From positions 540,426,394-540,490,393 of the forward strand of contig OY728143.1 in the NCBI GenBank assembly GCA_963277665.1: a DNA stretch of 64,000 bases. The letters run 5' to 3'. Under the pieces are notes generated by a model. The model made no database searches and was not told the DNA's origin. It saw only the letters and a program-made list of their open reading frames with translations. The DNA comes from Viscum album (taxonomy: Eukaryota; Streptophyta; Magnoliopsida; Santalales; Viscaceae). Numbering within the stretch: position 1 is the stretch's first letter; every line of letters begins with the position of its first letter. The position numbers and the translations under genes are program-made. Below are positions 48,529 to 63,446 of the stretch, one piece after another.

Positions 48529-51399
48529 AAGGAATATTTTATTCCAATGATTATTATCTAGATTGTAATCAAATTTTAATTTTTCCTTTAGATGAAATAT
48601 AAGTTTGTTTCATAATAGAAAATAAATATATAAACTCTAAATAAGAAGAGTGATGATAATACATAAATCTATTTTAAACCGATGAATAATATATGAAATA
48701 TATGGAGAATTTATAGTTAATATGAAGAGTAAGTGAGATGTTTTTTAGATGATGGTTTTTATGTGAAGTCCAACTAGATCATGTCACTCATTACATTACA
48801 TGTATGAAGATGAAAATTAAAATTTCATGCAATGAGGCCTTTTATTTTTTTAGTTTCCAATGTATTTAATATTTCACTATTATTTTTTTTAATTTATAAA
48901 GAAGATGGATGTGAAGATATAGATAAATACTCCCAAGATGCTTGATAATGAAATTATTTGGAAAATATAAGATCTTATTTTGGACTATGTAGTTTTATAA
49001 AGAAAAAGTATTTTATTTAAAGGGGGACTTATATATCTAAGATGGATGAATCATGAAATGATAATAGTGATATTATTTGTTCCTAATGTAGTATAAGGGA
49101 TAATACATTAATTACAATAATGGATTCTATGTAGTCATGATGTGAAGATGACTAAAATATAGAATACTAATTTTTATCAATATGGATGAAGGCTAACATG
49201 AATCTCATATGTATTTATTCTTAATCATATAATTTAATAAGAACATTTCTATGGTTTTTTGTTCATATAATAATTTAACTATTAATTCATTCAATTTTTA
49301 TATTATACATGATTTAATTTATAATAAATGGTGATTAGTTGGTCCTACTATTTGTGGAAGGAAAATAGTTAGAAAAAATACATGATCATTTCCAAAAGAT
49401 AATTATATGTTTTATACTATTTTGAAAAAAATTCATTTCATTTTAATTCATCATAAATAAATTTTTCGAAACTAAAAATTCCATCCACTAACCAGTCACA
49501 CCAACATCATATTGATTTTTATATAATGATTCTCTGATGAGAAATTAAATATAGAGTTTTTTCACATACATGGAAAATCCATGTATCACCACATTTTTAT
49601 GGAAATTATCATTTCAATATAATGTGATACATAAAAATTATTTTAATAATCATGGATTTTAAATGTAATTTTTGTTTCTTATGTTTGGTGGGAAAATGAT
49701 TTAAAATAAGGAATTATATAAAGAAGATTATTTACAATTTATCATATTGAATGAATATTTTGTTAATAAAATTATATTCCTCCCTCAACACCCCTTTAAA
49801 ATTTGAAGCAAAATAATACCACATTTTATAAGACATGTTTCACGAATGAAGGAATTTTTACAATGAATGATTTCATCCAAATTATCCCCTTTGTCTTTCA
49901 AGATCTATAATTCCAAAGGTGATTTTTTAATTCCCATTTTTATTTTTATTCTCATTTATTCATGGAGGGTGAAATGACAATTTAATACAATGATTGAAAT
50001 TAAATTCATTCATTTCATTTAAATTGAAGTAATTATTCACAGAATATTTCACAATCAATTAATCCAACACTGATCACTTTGTTCTATTTTATTTTTCAAT
50101 GATTTTCAATATTTTTATGGTGAACTAAATGACCTAATAAAAAAGTGATGAAATTATGAATCATTAATAAATAAATAATTAAATTTAACCAAAAAAATGG
50201 ACCACACAAAACACCAACCATACATTAAATACATCCCAATAAAGGAGCAACAATGGACCTTCCCCCATCGTTACACATGAAATATACCTTAAAATTAACA
50301 GTAGTGAGGTTAGTTAAGTTACAATTATCATGTAACATGGATTAAAACTATAAATAAATTCAAGATATATAAATGATAATGAGGATATATATAAAGGTGG
50401 GACTCATGTAAAATTGTGGCTGGCCAATGAAATTCTTCAATGGTGTTAATATAATTCCATGAAGACTAATTATTTGAGAGAAACATCGTATGTTTTGGAT
50501 AACATGGAAAATCCAAATTTCTATCAATAATTATCATTTCAAATATAAAAAATTTAAATTTATTTTAATATATATAATTGGATAATAAATTATTTTTTTG
50601 TTAGTAATTCACATGCTTGGAATTGAAAAATCAATCAAACTCATCATAATATAGGGAAATCAAATTCATGGAAAAAAATTCACATCAATGATCATTTCAA
50701 ATACATTCATTAATAATTAGTTCAACATTCTTAAAATAAATTCATGTATAAAAAATTATAATAACAATAATATAATCATATTGTTCATAGACATATAAAA
50801 AATAAAAAAGGATAAAATTACTAGTAAGTGGGTTGAAAATCCCCTCACATATAAATTCTGCTACCCCCATTTCTATACCACATATTATAAAAATTTCTGA
50901 TAAATAGTGAATAAAAAATATAGAATCTAAATTTATTTTCCATTTTAACTAGTAATTTAAAATCATAGATGTTTCGCCTAATTTCTATAATTGAAGAAGA
51001 AAACCAAAAATAATAAAAATAAAGAAAAATTAAAAGAAATGGTAAATGGACAAAACATTATTTGGATCCACATTTTGGTAAAAAAACATACCCCTTAGAT
51101 ATTATTTAATAGTTATTTTACGCCAATATGAAGGTCATCGGGGTTTCATGCTTATAAAAAACTAAAAAATTATTCTAATTCCCTTCAACATGCACTACAA
51201 ATAGAGGAACACTTGGATTGTGTACACTATCTACTACCCATTATCATTATAGATATGATATTGGGGGAAAGTGGATGATTGTCAACTCTTCATCATCTTA
51301 AAAAACATCATTTACATAATCCAAGGAATCTGTGGGTAAATATAAATAATAAAATAAATGTAGGAATGGGAAAAACATAGATAATTTAAGGATGGGAAT
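48529..51399. other. 2.87 kb block present only in unit 2
   Basis: Unit 1 reads TATA-TTAA-TTAA-C (32221-32233). Unit 2 reads TATA-TTAA, then this block, then TTAA-C (51400-51404). The block is AT-rich with no gene or LTR I can identify. Its ends (AAGGAATATT and GGATGGGAAT) are not inverted repeats of each other. It is either an insertion in unit 2 or a deletion or excision in unit 1; unit 3 does not reach far enough in this window to decide. Confidence 0.8.
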
Positions 51400-51403
51400 T
51401 TAA

Positions 51404-52818
51404 CAAAAATAATGAAAAAAATTTAAATCTTACTTTCATTTAATGCATATTGAAATTTTATTTTTTTTATGATAATCAGTAACTCAGTCTTGGTATGGGA
51501 ATCATACTTATCAACCGTAAAATAGAGAGATAAGTATAGAGTAAATTATTATATCTTGTAAAATATTCAAATATCACCAATATTTTTTCTATAAAAAAAT
51601 ATATAAAATGTTCTCTAAAATCATGTTTTCACCCAAAATTATATCAACCTACATGATATCTTCAAAAAACCCTTAATTTAATGGACCTAGATTGACAATA
51701 TGACAATAAATTTTCATCATCTTGTGATCCATTGGTTCATAAATTTAATATAAAGCTAAAAAAATATTTATCTCATATGGATTAGTTTCCATTTATGATT
51801 ATTATTATAACCATTTTACCTTTTTCTCTACATGTAAGGACGTTCTATTTACTTTTAAAATCCAAAATTCATATAATGATTTATGTAATTTATTTCATAA
51901 AAAACGAACATGATCTACAAGAATTGTCACATGGAAAAGAATAAGATATAATATTGGAATAATATATCATGACATAAAGATAGAAATATTTTCTATGAAG
52001 TTATTTTTTAAAATTCTACGTTACATTTTATGTTTTTTTATAAAATGGGTGCATTCTTTTCAACTTCTCATATATAGTGACATATTTAGGAATGGAAGTT
52101 TTTTTCAATTAAGATAAAAATAATGATAAAAAATAAAAAACATGAAAATTGTCTTAAAAAATACACTATATTACTCTAATTTATATGTAATTATAATATA
52201 AAATGTAGAAAATGTTTTTCACCAACAAACACATCGAATAAATCGAGACGTATAGTGTAATAAAAAAATTATAATAGTGGGGAACAACATAGTAAAAAAA
52301 TCACTTACACAATGTATAAATAATGATATTTTATTTTTAATATATGATTCTTAGGGGTTGTCTTAGTCCTTTATTATTCCAATATTTTTAAATAATTCTA
52401 TATGGGTCCTAAATTGTTTTGTAACTTCAAAACAATATCCCCCAATAGTTACAAATATATATTCCAATATTGCTCATTTTAATACACTAGGAGATAATTG
52501 ATTCCATCGTAATGCATAATTTTCAGAGTAATTTACCCTATATACATATTTATTAGATCTATATCCACATGTAGTATCCAGAAAAGCATATAATTTCATG
52601 GAAACACATTCTCTATCTTTTATGAAAAATATTGGACATTTTACAATTCATTTTCTCCTTCTTAGACACAACCTCATACATATCCATTGAAAACATGGTA
52701 ATGTTGTCTCATACATGTTTCTTCTGGATAACTAAAAAATTTTACGATATATGCAATAAATATGTAGTCATATCACATATAATTATTACATATTATTAGA
52801 TGAAAATTAAATTCATAA
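51404..52818. other. AT-rich region, unit 2 copy of 32233-33647
   Basis: Colinear with unit 1 at offset 19,171. No gene recognised. Confidence 0.85.
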
Positions 52819-52819
52819 T

Positions 52820-55800
52820 ATAATGATCACCAATAGAATTATTAAGGACTAATTGGTAACATAGTCCCTTAAAAAACAAGTCCAAAATTTGTCTATGAAA
52901 TATACATCTAGGATCATATTAATTATCACACATTCTAGTAATATTTAATTAAATACCTATATTCATGTCCCTTGTAAAGTAAATATAATAAAGGGTGATA
53001 TAAGTTACTCAGTAATCGGTAAACCAGGGAGATATCATTATAACATGGGAATTTGGGTATGACAATAAAGGAGTGACATGTGAAAACCAAATAATTACTA
53101 ACATAGATCATATAAATTACTGATGGAATAAAAATTAATTGTTAGTATGACTTGAATCATAGTGGAATAAAATATCAGGAGCCATGGGAGTATAAAATTT
53201 GCAAAATATATAGATTTATAGACCATACATAATTATAGAAAATGTTATATCAAGGATACCCAGAAAAACATTCATTACATGTATGTCTATGCATAACAGA
53301 CTATGTACACGCATTGGGCATTTTAAAACCACAAGTGCATTTTTTTCATAGAATAACCTTTCTTTTACCCTCTTTGATGCTTGGGACAACCAATGATGTG
53401 GCCACTTCTAGGCATATGATATCCTCTTGTGTACTATTTGGGATCATATAATTGTAATCGTTACCCATTTAATTATAGGGAGATATATATCCCACACGTC
53501 ACATGATATAAATTAGATATACATGTTACACATGTTTATAAAATAGTCACCATATCCGAACCTCAGGAAAAAATGGGATTCATAAATATTTCATATTTTC
53601 TTCAAATAACATGCCTTTTAAAAAGATATGGTTCAGATAATACTAATATCATCAGACCATACCCCTAGTTAATTATAGATTCATTCGATCAGATTCCAAA
53701 AAAAGTCATATGTAATATTGTAGGATGACATCACATATATAAAAAAATCTATTGAAAATTCACATGGCATGTTTCTATTGACAAATATTATTTATTTGAA
53801 AATATAAGTTTTTAAAATAAAATTTAATATAATATTATTGGAATAATATTATTTGAAAATAAATAAGATAATTTATAAATGAATCACAAATCAAAATAAT
53901 GATTATAACTTTCAAAATGACCATTCATGTTTTGCCTGTCAGAACAAATATTACTTCTATATTTTCAACGATATCCAAATCGGGATTTTTTGGAAAATAA
54001 CATAAATATTAATTTAATAAATATTATAAAAACTAAATTTATTGTAAAATTAAATTTATTCTATCTTATGATAATAATAAAAAATATTTAAAATTATTTT
54101 TAGTAAAAATTCCCATAAATGTGAAAGGGTTTTCTATCTAAGAAAGAAATAATAGCAGGTCTCATTAAAATTTTATTTTGAAATATTATGTTTATAATGA
54201 TAATAAAATGAAAAAAATGTATGAAAATAAAGTCACCATAGGATTATAGAACTAAAGAGTATCTTGATAGATTTATTTTAATATTTAATCATTGGAAACA
54301 TAATCATTAACAATGATGATAAATGATGGGAATGTGATATAATACCCTTACAACTTTAGTAAAATTGAATAATCATACACATAAAATTATAACATTATAT
54401 TAAATATAGAATATAATATGAATATATTTGTTCATTATATTACATTTAAATTGATATAAATATATATCTCTTAAAATTAGATTTTTTCTCTACATCAAAT
54501 ATGTCTAATAGAAGGAAATTAATGAAAAACATATAATAACATAAGTCTTGACTTACTACACACACATTAAAAAATAAATTATAACAAATATATGTAATTT
54601 TTAATATATATATATATAAATTTTAATATATATTTTTATTATTTCCTTTTATTAATATCTTATTAACAATTCCATGATAAAGCTACTTTTTAGGGACGAA
54701 CTACCTTGTTTTCTTATATGTTATTTATTTATTTTTATTCATAATATAATTATTATCATAATTAAATAATAGAAATAATTTTATACATGATTTAAATAAT
54801 TTTTATTATGCATACATGTATTTTGAGTGATTAAAAAATTCTAGATAATGAAAATATAAAACACAATTCTAGGAAATTGTAAGATCATTGTACAAATGAA
54901 TAGAGTATCAATTTTTCCAAAAGATTGAGTGAAAAATATTGAATAATATATTAAAAATATATATTAAATTCTATTTCTTATACATCACATATTTTTCTTT
55001 ACTCATATCTTAATTATATTCCTTGTAAAGTGTGAATGAATCGCATCTCTACGCGAGGAAATATTCCACCGTGCACATGAGTGATGTTATTATACTCCAA
55101 TAAAATTAAATTAAGAATTTATATCTAATCTAATAATTAAAAAATTATTTATAGAACATATATATCATATATAAAAATTAAATACAAATATGTATATTTT
55201 CAAGATAGGTTTTGTGGGAAAATTAATAACATCAGTTTATGAGGTGGTAGTCTGCCAACACATTAATAATGATTTTTATCCCATTTGATAGAAAAGAAGA
55301 TGAATACAGATTATTCTATTAAAATAATCATATACAATTATATGGATCATAACGGTGTTATAATATCCTAATAATATAATAATATTTTATAGAGATACAT
55401 GTATAAATAATACATAATTTATTTAATAATTTACATATTGTTTAGAGAGTTTCTTTTGGTTTTTACCTAAAAATTCATATCTGGGGTTCCTTCAAAAAAG
55501 TATGTCATATTGGATAATATTATGTAAGTATTATAGTTATTTGGTTTGGTCTTATGTGAACTAAACAGATTCAAAAGTGAAAACAATAAAGGATATATGG
55601 TGGTATTTTATAAGTGAGGTGAGTCGAATATTTTAATTTTTAATAATAAATGTGTACAATTTTTTTGACATTTCACAATGATGAAGAAGGGAAATGATCA
55701 AACCTATAAGATAATTTCTATAAATATGTTTTGAAAATGGGTGTTGGAAATATTTTTCTTCATTTTAAAACATTATATTTTTTATTTAACAAATTTTTAT

Positions 55801-56661
55801 CCAATTTTTACCTTACCTATGGAAAAAAAATTAATTTATTTTATATTTATTATTTCCATAATTTAAGATTATTTTTTTAGATAATAGAAAATATTATAAT
55901 TAAATATATGAAATCCTTTTTCCAAATACATTCATCTATTTGTAATTTTTTTATCTGTATTTAATTTAACTGATGTGATGAGAAAAAATTTTATAAAAGA
56001 AAATATTTTCAAAACATTTACTCGTGTTTATATCAAAATTATATCTTAAAATGATTAAAATGAGAAGATATTATATTTATAAATATATAAATGAAATAAT
56101 ATTACTTTTCAAATAATTTTGAAATAAAAAATAACCATATAAATTATATAAAAGAAAAGGATGTTTTTATTAAAAACAAATTAATTCAGTATTCATAAAA
56201 AACAATCATTTCCCAAAAATATCAAAAACTATAGGTAACATAATTTTGAACTGGTGATTTAAAAATGAAATATTATTTTTTAAAATTAATTTTACAATAT
56301 ATTATAACATTTAAATAATATTTCTCCCATAAATAAATATAACTTTGTTTGAGAATGTATTTTTTCAAAACATATAAATAATTAACCAAAAAATAAGTAT
56401 ATTTTTATCATTATGTTTAATTTATAAAAATCCCCTATCAATAGTATTTAATAATAATAAATTATAATATATATAAATGAATTTCTGGTTTACTTTATTA
56501 AATTCACATTTAAATAATAATATTAATTACGAACCATGTTGTGTTAAAACTCAGTATGATGTGTACTGTAGGAACAATTCAGGGTTTTATATAACCACAG
56601 ATATCAATGAAATATAATTTAATTAGAATGAAAATTCATAAAAACTCTAGACTATATAATA
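52820..56661 (-). repeat. Fossil LTR of element 1 family, unit 2 copy
   Basis: Duplicate of 33650-37490 with the same landmarks. The decayed motifs are near 55053 and 55240. A 69-codon open frame at 53242-53451 lies in this LTR; it has no domain and is interrupted in unit 1. Confidence 0.72.
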
Positions 56662-57308
56662 TTTTTCTTGAAAAAAATTAATATTTATCCCTATTATAAA
56701 TTTATAGGCATCATAATAAGAAAAACAATTTGGTAAATCTTGATATCTAAAAACCAAATTTTACGTAATACCACCCTCGTATTCATCATGATGTGGGATT
56801 GGGATAAAATCTATTATTCCAAATTATACTCGATCCATGTAACGTTTAACCACTTAGGTTATGGCCAACTAGATGTTTACATTAATGTAAGTGGGGAAAT
56901 ACATTTGTGACTTTTCACTCATGACTTATAACGGAGAGATAAATAAATTGGAAGTATTATTAATTATATTCCAAATAATAAAATAATAAAATAAATATAT
57001 TATTATTATATATGATCAAATATATATTTAACAATTCATTAAATATTCATTAACACCAGAGAAAAACATGTTAAAGGAAATTATTTTCTAGAAATTTTAC
57101 CATCATAACGAATTAAGAAAGTGATGGTGGATGATATTATTAAAAAATACTTAATGTGTAACAAAAGGGACACTAATGGATACTGACACATATTAGAAAA
57201 TTATATGAATAATTCATTTAATACAAGAACAAAATATGTAATTAAAAAGTGAATATTTTTATACCCCATGTTTAATGACTAATAAGAAAAATAATATAAG
57301 ATATATCA
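56662..57308. other. AT-rich spacer, unit 2 copy of 37491-38138
   Basis: Nothing recognised. Confidence 0.5.
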
Positions 57309-57674
57309 TGTAACACCCCATTATTTCATAGTATATACTTCTTTGAAACAATTCAATAACTTGCATTACACGTAACACCGAGTTAATGCGCACTGTGACA
57401 TAACAAACACGCCGTTTAAAAGAGGTTATGAATAGTATTAATTATATTTTGAACCTTATGTAATCCTTAAAATTCTAGAGTCCATATTATGAGTTTCTTA
57501 GACAAAATGTAAGAAAAAATTTCTTTTTTTCAGATAAAAGAAGTATTTTTCAAAAATGCACTTTTACCAACTTTAATAGTGAACCCTTTTTAAATCCAAT
57601 ATTTTGAACTTTTATATATTGAATTTGATTAAATAAATTTATTCTTCATAATGGGGACATAAAAAAATTTACAA
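57309..57674 (+). repeat. Truncated LTR 5' end, unit 2 copy
   Basis: Duplicate of 38139-38503, starting TGTAACACCCC and cut by LTR-B. Confidence 0.65.
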
Positions 57675-59255
57675 TGTAACACCCCAAGCTTCCACGGTAC
57701 GCTTCTCTTTGAATAATACAGTAGCGTGTATTGTACGCAACTTCGAGTTCTAACACACCACAACCAATCAAACTAGCTGTTATGAATAGTAATACCTACT
57801 TTTTTAAATTTTATAAATTTTATCTCTAAAAATGGACTTCATTTTTGGATTCGGAATATCAATTTTATCCTAGGGTGAAATTTTGGAACTATTAGGACAA
57901 CATTTATATTTTGATGAATAGTGAAAATTACTAAATTTTAATTAAAAACAACTTTTTTAATTGAAAAAATTTATATTGATAAATTATTAATTTGAGTTGT
58001 TTTAAATTATAATTAGAATATATTTTTACCATTAAATACAAATTTGGTCATTGTACATAATTTTAAAATTTAACCGGATATAAACAATTGTCAATCTTTT
58101 GATAGTTATTATGCTTAAAAACACGCTTTTTGTTTTATCAAGGAGAATTAATTTTAAATTAATTTCATCCAATTATGTGTTTTAAATTTGGAAAAATGGA
58201 TTCCATATTTGGAATCAGGATGTTCAAATTTTGTAAGTAGGTTAATTTTATTTTTATACATTTTGAATAATAACTTCGGTAAGTATTTGTTTTACCATGG
58301 TTAAAGGGTAAATCCAGTAGATAAGGGTTACAAAATAATATTATAATAATATGAAATTACCCTAAAACGTGTCCTAACCTTATTGGGTGATACAAAATTG
58401 ACCATGGGAATCATTGGTTCGATTTTGGGACCCCATGGAGCCACTTGTATGTGATAGGGACACTTTATTTTAATTAAGTTAAAATGAATACAAAAATGAC
58501 ACAAGCATATATCTTTTAGAAATTTTTTTTACATAAGGATATATATGTTGTATTTTAGACTATAAATATTAATTTTAAATATAAAATGATTTCCTACATA
58601 ATGATATTTTATTTATAATTTTTAGAGATTAAATAATTTAACTTATTTATGGCACAATAATGATGTAGTAAACACCATAATAGTGAAAAATTAAAATAAT
58701 TGATATTATAAAAACCCAAATAAATGTAATTGGAGACTTTTATTGAATTAAACGTAATTTTTTATGTTAATACGACATATTAGGATTGATGTAATTTGAT
58801 TTTTTAGAAGTAATAATTCTGTTATGAGTTTCACAAAAATCAATTATTGAATAGTGTCAAAATTGACATAAAAGTGTTTTTAAAACAAATATTAAATTAT
58901 TAATTGATTTTAAGTTCCTAAAAATTTAATGTTTGGCCAAAAGACTTATATCATGATAGGTGTATCATTAGTGGACCACTTGGGGGTTTCTCAGATGTAT
59001 ATATTATGTTTATTAACCATATAATATAAAAATACAAAGAGACATTGTAATAGTGAAACTAATTAACTAAGAGTTAATACTTAACGATAAGGTTGATATA
59101 ATGACCCAAACCTATCTAAATTCTATTTTCTGAGTAGTTTTCTACCTATCCCCACCTTAACCTTTAATTAATCTACTTTGGAGCCATTAGAAACCGAATA
59201 TGAATTTATTGTAAAATTATATTTATAGCTTTTCCAAAGGTGCCCCTCAACCCTC

Positions 59256-59265
59256 TTATAAAAGG
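59256..59265 (+). promoter_or_regulatory. LTR-B TATA box, unit 2
   Basis: TTATAAAAGG, identical context to 40086-40095. Confidence 0.72.
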
Positions 59266-59606
59266 GAACTCCCCCTTCTCATTAATTAACACCTTCGAAG
59301 CCTTTTGGTTCAGAAAAACACCACCCAAGTAGTCTCTAAAATTCCCTCACTTCATCATAGAGGCCTTAATTAAGTCATAAATCTAATTTAAGGATCCCTT
59401 TTGATCAAATCAAAAGGAAGAACCCGAAGAAGAGGTAATTTTTCCCCACCCTTTTTCAAATTAATTTCTTCTTCAACTTCTTCTTTCTTCATTATTCCCA
59501 TTCTAAAATAATTAATCCAGTATCTCATAAAAAAATTAATATTATTATAAATATGGTACAACCATATTCAGTATTCTAACTATCCTTTGAATGACATGTC
59601 ACCATA

Positions 59607-59636
59607 CGCGCGTACGTACGGCTTACCGTCTCCACG
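59607..59636 (+). other. LTR hairpin motif, copy 1 of 2 in LTR-B unit 2
   Basis: Same as 40436-40465: ACGG/CCGT around CTTA. Confidence 0.7.
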
Positions 59637-59795
59637 TCGTGGTGTAATTGTTATTCAATATATTATTATTTGGATGGGTATAATAATGATTTATAATTCA
59701 TGTAAATAATAAATATAACATGATAATTAACTTTTATGTATGATATAGCATCCAATTAAATATTATTTTAATATCAAAAGTGTGATATTGTTGCT

Positions 59796-59825
59796 CCTGC
59801 GTACGTACGGACTACTGTCTCCACG
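59796..59825 (+). other. LTR hairpin motif, copy 2 of 2 in LTR-B unit 2
   Basis: Inner arms ACGG/CTGT around ACTA, allowing a G-U pair. This is the intermediate state between ACGG/CCGT and ACAG/CTGT of unit 1. Confidence 0.68.
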
Positions 59826-61699
59826 AACACGATGAGATTCATTCTCCATCGCATGCATCCAATTATAATACTCATTTGATGATTAATAATAGTATATTAG
59901 GACTTTATATCATTCTAGATATGAATAAGATACATCATATCCATTAAAAACATGGCTTACATAACAAAACATATAAAATAAAATGAGTAATTTAACACTC
60001 GAGACAACAATAATACTAAGATATTATTAACAAATCAATGTTAAAAGGTCATATATGATATCATATTAATGTATATGATTATTTTATAATTTAATAAAAA
60101 TTATTTCACCATTATACAAGAGGTTAACCTAACCTTAACCAAGGAAAAGTACAAGGTAATGGTTTATTTCACAATCTCTTCATTATCAGAGGTTGTTTAT
60201 ACATAATAATCTACTTGGATCTCTTTATCATCCACATACTATTTTCTTGAAAGTGTATTTAAAAACATTCTTAATATTTTACAGAATATGGGTTAAATTC
60301 ATTTATACCCTTGTTTTAATTTTTATAATATGTTTATAAAGGAATCTTTCCGTCATTTTCCAAACAAGATCTTTTTTAACCTTTTCGACAGAATTAAGGT
60401 AAGAATGTTTTTTTAACTTATACGGCGGGTGTGGATATTTTCCACCATTATAAAAATATCAAAGCTTCCATTACAAGATTATAAAGATATTTTCAATGCA
60501 AATGTTTTATTTTATAATTATGTGACTTTTAAATTTTTTCAAAATGAATGTTTTAAGAATTTCTGAAAGGTAATCTTTATCAAAATCATAATTTTAAATG
60601 TTTAAAAGATTTATCTTTCTAAATCTATTTAATTAATGTCCATGTTTTCAAAATGATTTTAAGGATTTATTTATGTGGACATGAATGTTTTTTAATGATA
60701 TTTCATTTCAAAACTTTTGAAGTGGTATGAGACAAATTGATTCAAAAATACATTTTAAATTACTTCCTTAATAAATGTGTGACTTTTAAATGATTTAAAA
60801 AAAAGAGATATTTCTCTCAAATAGTTTTGATTTAATATATGTCAACATGATTTGATGGAATTTAAGTGTATTTGATGTTGATTTATTATGATACAAAACT
60901 TCCATATTGTTTTGAAGTTTTTTTGATTTGTTTGACTATGGATGTGTTATTCTTATACCATTTGTGGTTTATGGATGAAGTATTTACATTTCTTATGCTA
61001 GTTTTAATATGAATATTTATGTTCTGATTGTCCCTTTTCATATGGGAATGCATTGGACTTAATATGCGACGGGTGGAGCCCGTTATAGATCTTCGATGCA
61101 TCGGTAGGTCTCATGAGACAAACTAGTGTCTTGGCAGAAGGCCTTGGAAAAATATTATTTGTAGTCTTGGCATGAGGCCTTGGCTATGTGGTTATGATAG
61201 TCTGGAATTATGCATTCCATCATTATGAAAGTGGTTATTGATATTGCATTTGATTATTCGATTAGTAGAATATCCATGTGAATAAGTAAATGAAATTATT
61301 TCATTTTTTTCCATACTACGTTGATGATAAAGTTTAAAAGGCTTTTGTTTTAGTTATACATTGACTTAAATGTTTATGCTTATTTATGAAAGTTTCCACT
61401 GTATTCCATAACCTTACGGAGCGTTTGAGCTCACCCCTTTCAATGTTTTATTTTTTCACAGGATTCCAAGAAGTATATTGTGATTGATAAGAAGAGTTAA
61501 GACAAGGGAATAGTGGCATTCATAAAAGATTATTTATGTTGTTTTGTATGTTATGAAATGTAATGTAGCATTCATGTATGTAATCTATTTTCCAAGACTG
61601 CTAAACTAATCGGTCCTTTGGAACATGATTCCTTGTAATCATCCCAATGTATTAAAATAATGCACCGACTCTGGGTAATTGTGGTCAGGGCGTTACAGT

Positions 61700-61711
61700 T
61701 GGTATCAGAGC
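61700..61711 (+). other. Primer-binding site after LTR-B, unit 2
   Basis: TGGTATCAGAGC, perfect initiator methionine tRNA complement, two bases after the LTR end. Confidence 0.92.
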
Positions 61712-62200
61712 AGAGTTTAGAAATAACATTGGAAACTAGATTTAGATAAACACTGCATAGAGAACATAGCCCTAATATAGACATTGAGGATTAGTATAGA
61801 ATAACATCGTAGAATTTTGGTATTGTAGAGATTTTGTGAGTTTTCCGAGCAATACACCTCTGTTTGCATTCAAGCAGGTAGAGGCGGCTCTGGCACATAT
61901 GTACCTAGGGGTAAAACCAAAAAACACCGCTTTGAGATGGACTCGAACGAGAACTGGTGCACGATAATGAGCCTTGCTGCACTCTTGGTTATGGAACTCC
62001 CAGGGGATATTCTTAGGATAATTCTCATTTTCATTACAAACCTCTATGAAGGGGTCATGAGTATATACTTACTCAAAGATAAATTTTTTTATGATTATGG
62101 ATTATATCCATAAATTGTTCAATTTACGTTAGGTATTTTACAAGTTTGGAATTATTCATTACAATTCATAAACTGACCTAGTTTATTCTATTGTTTAGAA
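61712..62200 (+). other. Retrotransposon leader, unit 2
   Basis: Duplicate of 42538-43026, with the minus-strand B-box-like GTTCGAGTCC at 61948-61939. Confidence 0.6.
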
Positions 62201-62224
62201 ATGGTGCCCAGCAGAAGGAATGTT
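62201..62224 (+). pseudogene. gag: gag start of element B, cut after ~7 codons (unit 2/3 junction)
   Basis: Same eight codons and same join as at 43027-43050, so the breakpoint was copied with the unit. Confidence 0.72.
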
Positions 62225-62713
62225 ATAAGCATTTCCGCTCCGAGGAACCAGTTGGTTTCGAGTTCAAACCAACCCAGCCATACCCAAACATCACCGAAAC
62301 CTTAGGGGTAATATACCGAAACGACCATCTATATCCATGAAATCCTATGCAACTGATGGTGCATCGATCGGCAGTCCGTAACTTAAGATATATCTATTTA
62401 ACCGAAAATGTTCCGAAAATAGGGGGTCTGGGCCCGGTCCTACCCGACCCAACACCCCCAGGGTCGGCCTGAATCGAGTAGACTTGACCCCAGTGCGGGT
62501 CCGGACTAGTAGGGCCCGACCCAACCTGTCTGGTGTAGCCCGTCCAGGTGCTGGCAGCCCGGCCCGGTGCTGGCGGCCCGACCCTGTGCAGGTGGTCCGA
62601 CCCGTCCCTGCACCGGCGGCCCGACCCGGCGCTGGCGGCCCGGCCCGGCCCGCGTGGCTGGCCACCCAGGTGGTGTGGCAGCCCCCAGCGAGGGCCGCCC
62701 TGGCCGATGATTT

Positions 62714-62725
62714 GGGGGGGGGGGG
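62714..62725 (+). repeat. Poly(G) tract, unit 3
   Basis: Run of 12 G, the shortest of the four copies. Confidence 0.9.
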
Positions 62726-63436
62726 TTACAGCCCCCACAGATCTTTGAAACGGCTGGTTGTGTTGGACAACCTTTGGGTAAACACGGGACCCCTTGGGTC
62801 CAGCCTTTTGATGGCACCGGCGACAGGCACAGCTGGCCGCCCCTCCGGATCCGCCGTGGAATTAGGCCGCGAATTTCCTCAACCATCAGGGCGAGATGGC
62901 ACCACGCCCCTCCGACGTGGCCCATTCCGGCCGCGGTCCGGCTCTACTCAGCATGGCACGACGATGCAGCGCCTTTGCAGTGACACGAAAATCATGTGAA
63001 GACGATCCGCTCGTAGTCGGCCCGACGTCGGCCAGTTCTTCGTAGTCTGCCTCGATCATCCAAAATCAACAGACGATAGGGGAAGGGTCAGACCTTGTTT
63101 GTGATGTTTGAGGCCTTCCTCATCAAGATGGTATTATGCTTCCAAACGAAGCTCAAGAATTGAAGAACTATGATGGACGGTATTAAAACTTGATCAGAAC
63201 AAATCCTACCTTGTAGAACGGCGTTAAATGATGGCATGTTGTGGAAGATGGGTGTTGTATAAGGGAGATGTTGTTCCATTAATGTCAGGAAGAAAGGAGC
63301 TGAGGTTGGCATCGGCATTCTGCGTTCTTCATTATTCATTGGAGGAAGATGAAAACCCTCCAAGTGCTGGGCACCGTGCAATGCTTCTAGCGTTTTGCTG
63401 CTTGAAGAAGCTGTCTAGAACTCCTTCCCCTAGCCT

Positions 63437-63446
63437 CCTTTATATA
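63437..63446 (-). promoter_or_regulatory. LTR-A TATA box, unit 3
   Basis: TATATAAAGG on the minus strand, as in units 1 and 2. Confidence 0.68.

Larger units (their letters stand above)
57675..61697 (+). repeat. LTR-B, unit 2 (4.02 kb)
   Basis: Duplicate of 38504-42523 with TG...CA ends, TATA box at 59256-59265 and hairpin motifs at 59607 and 59796. Confidence 0.88.
43046..62219. repeat. Tandem array unit 2 (19.2 kb)
   Basis: Colinear with unit 1, at an offset of ~16,300 up to 48528 and ~19,171 after 51404. The change is a 2.87 kb block (48529-51399) present only here. Several base states in the LTR-A part are shared with unit 3 and not unit 1 (for example GAGTAGACC against GAGTAGAACC), so units 2 and 3 look like closer relatives. 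Confidence 0.93.

Noticed and set aside
53242..53451. 69-codon open frame in unit 2
   Set aside because: It lies inside the fossil LTR, is not open across the same span in unit 1, and has no recognisable motif.
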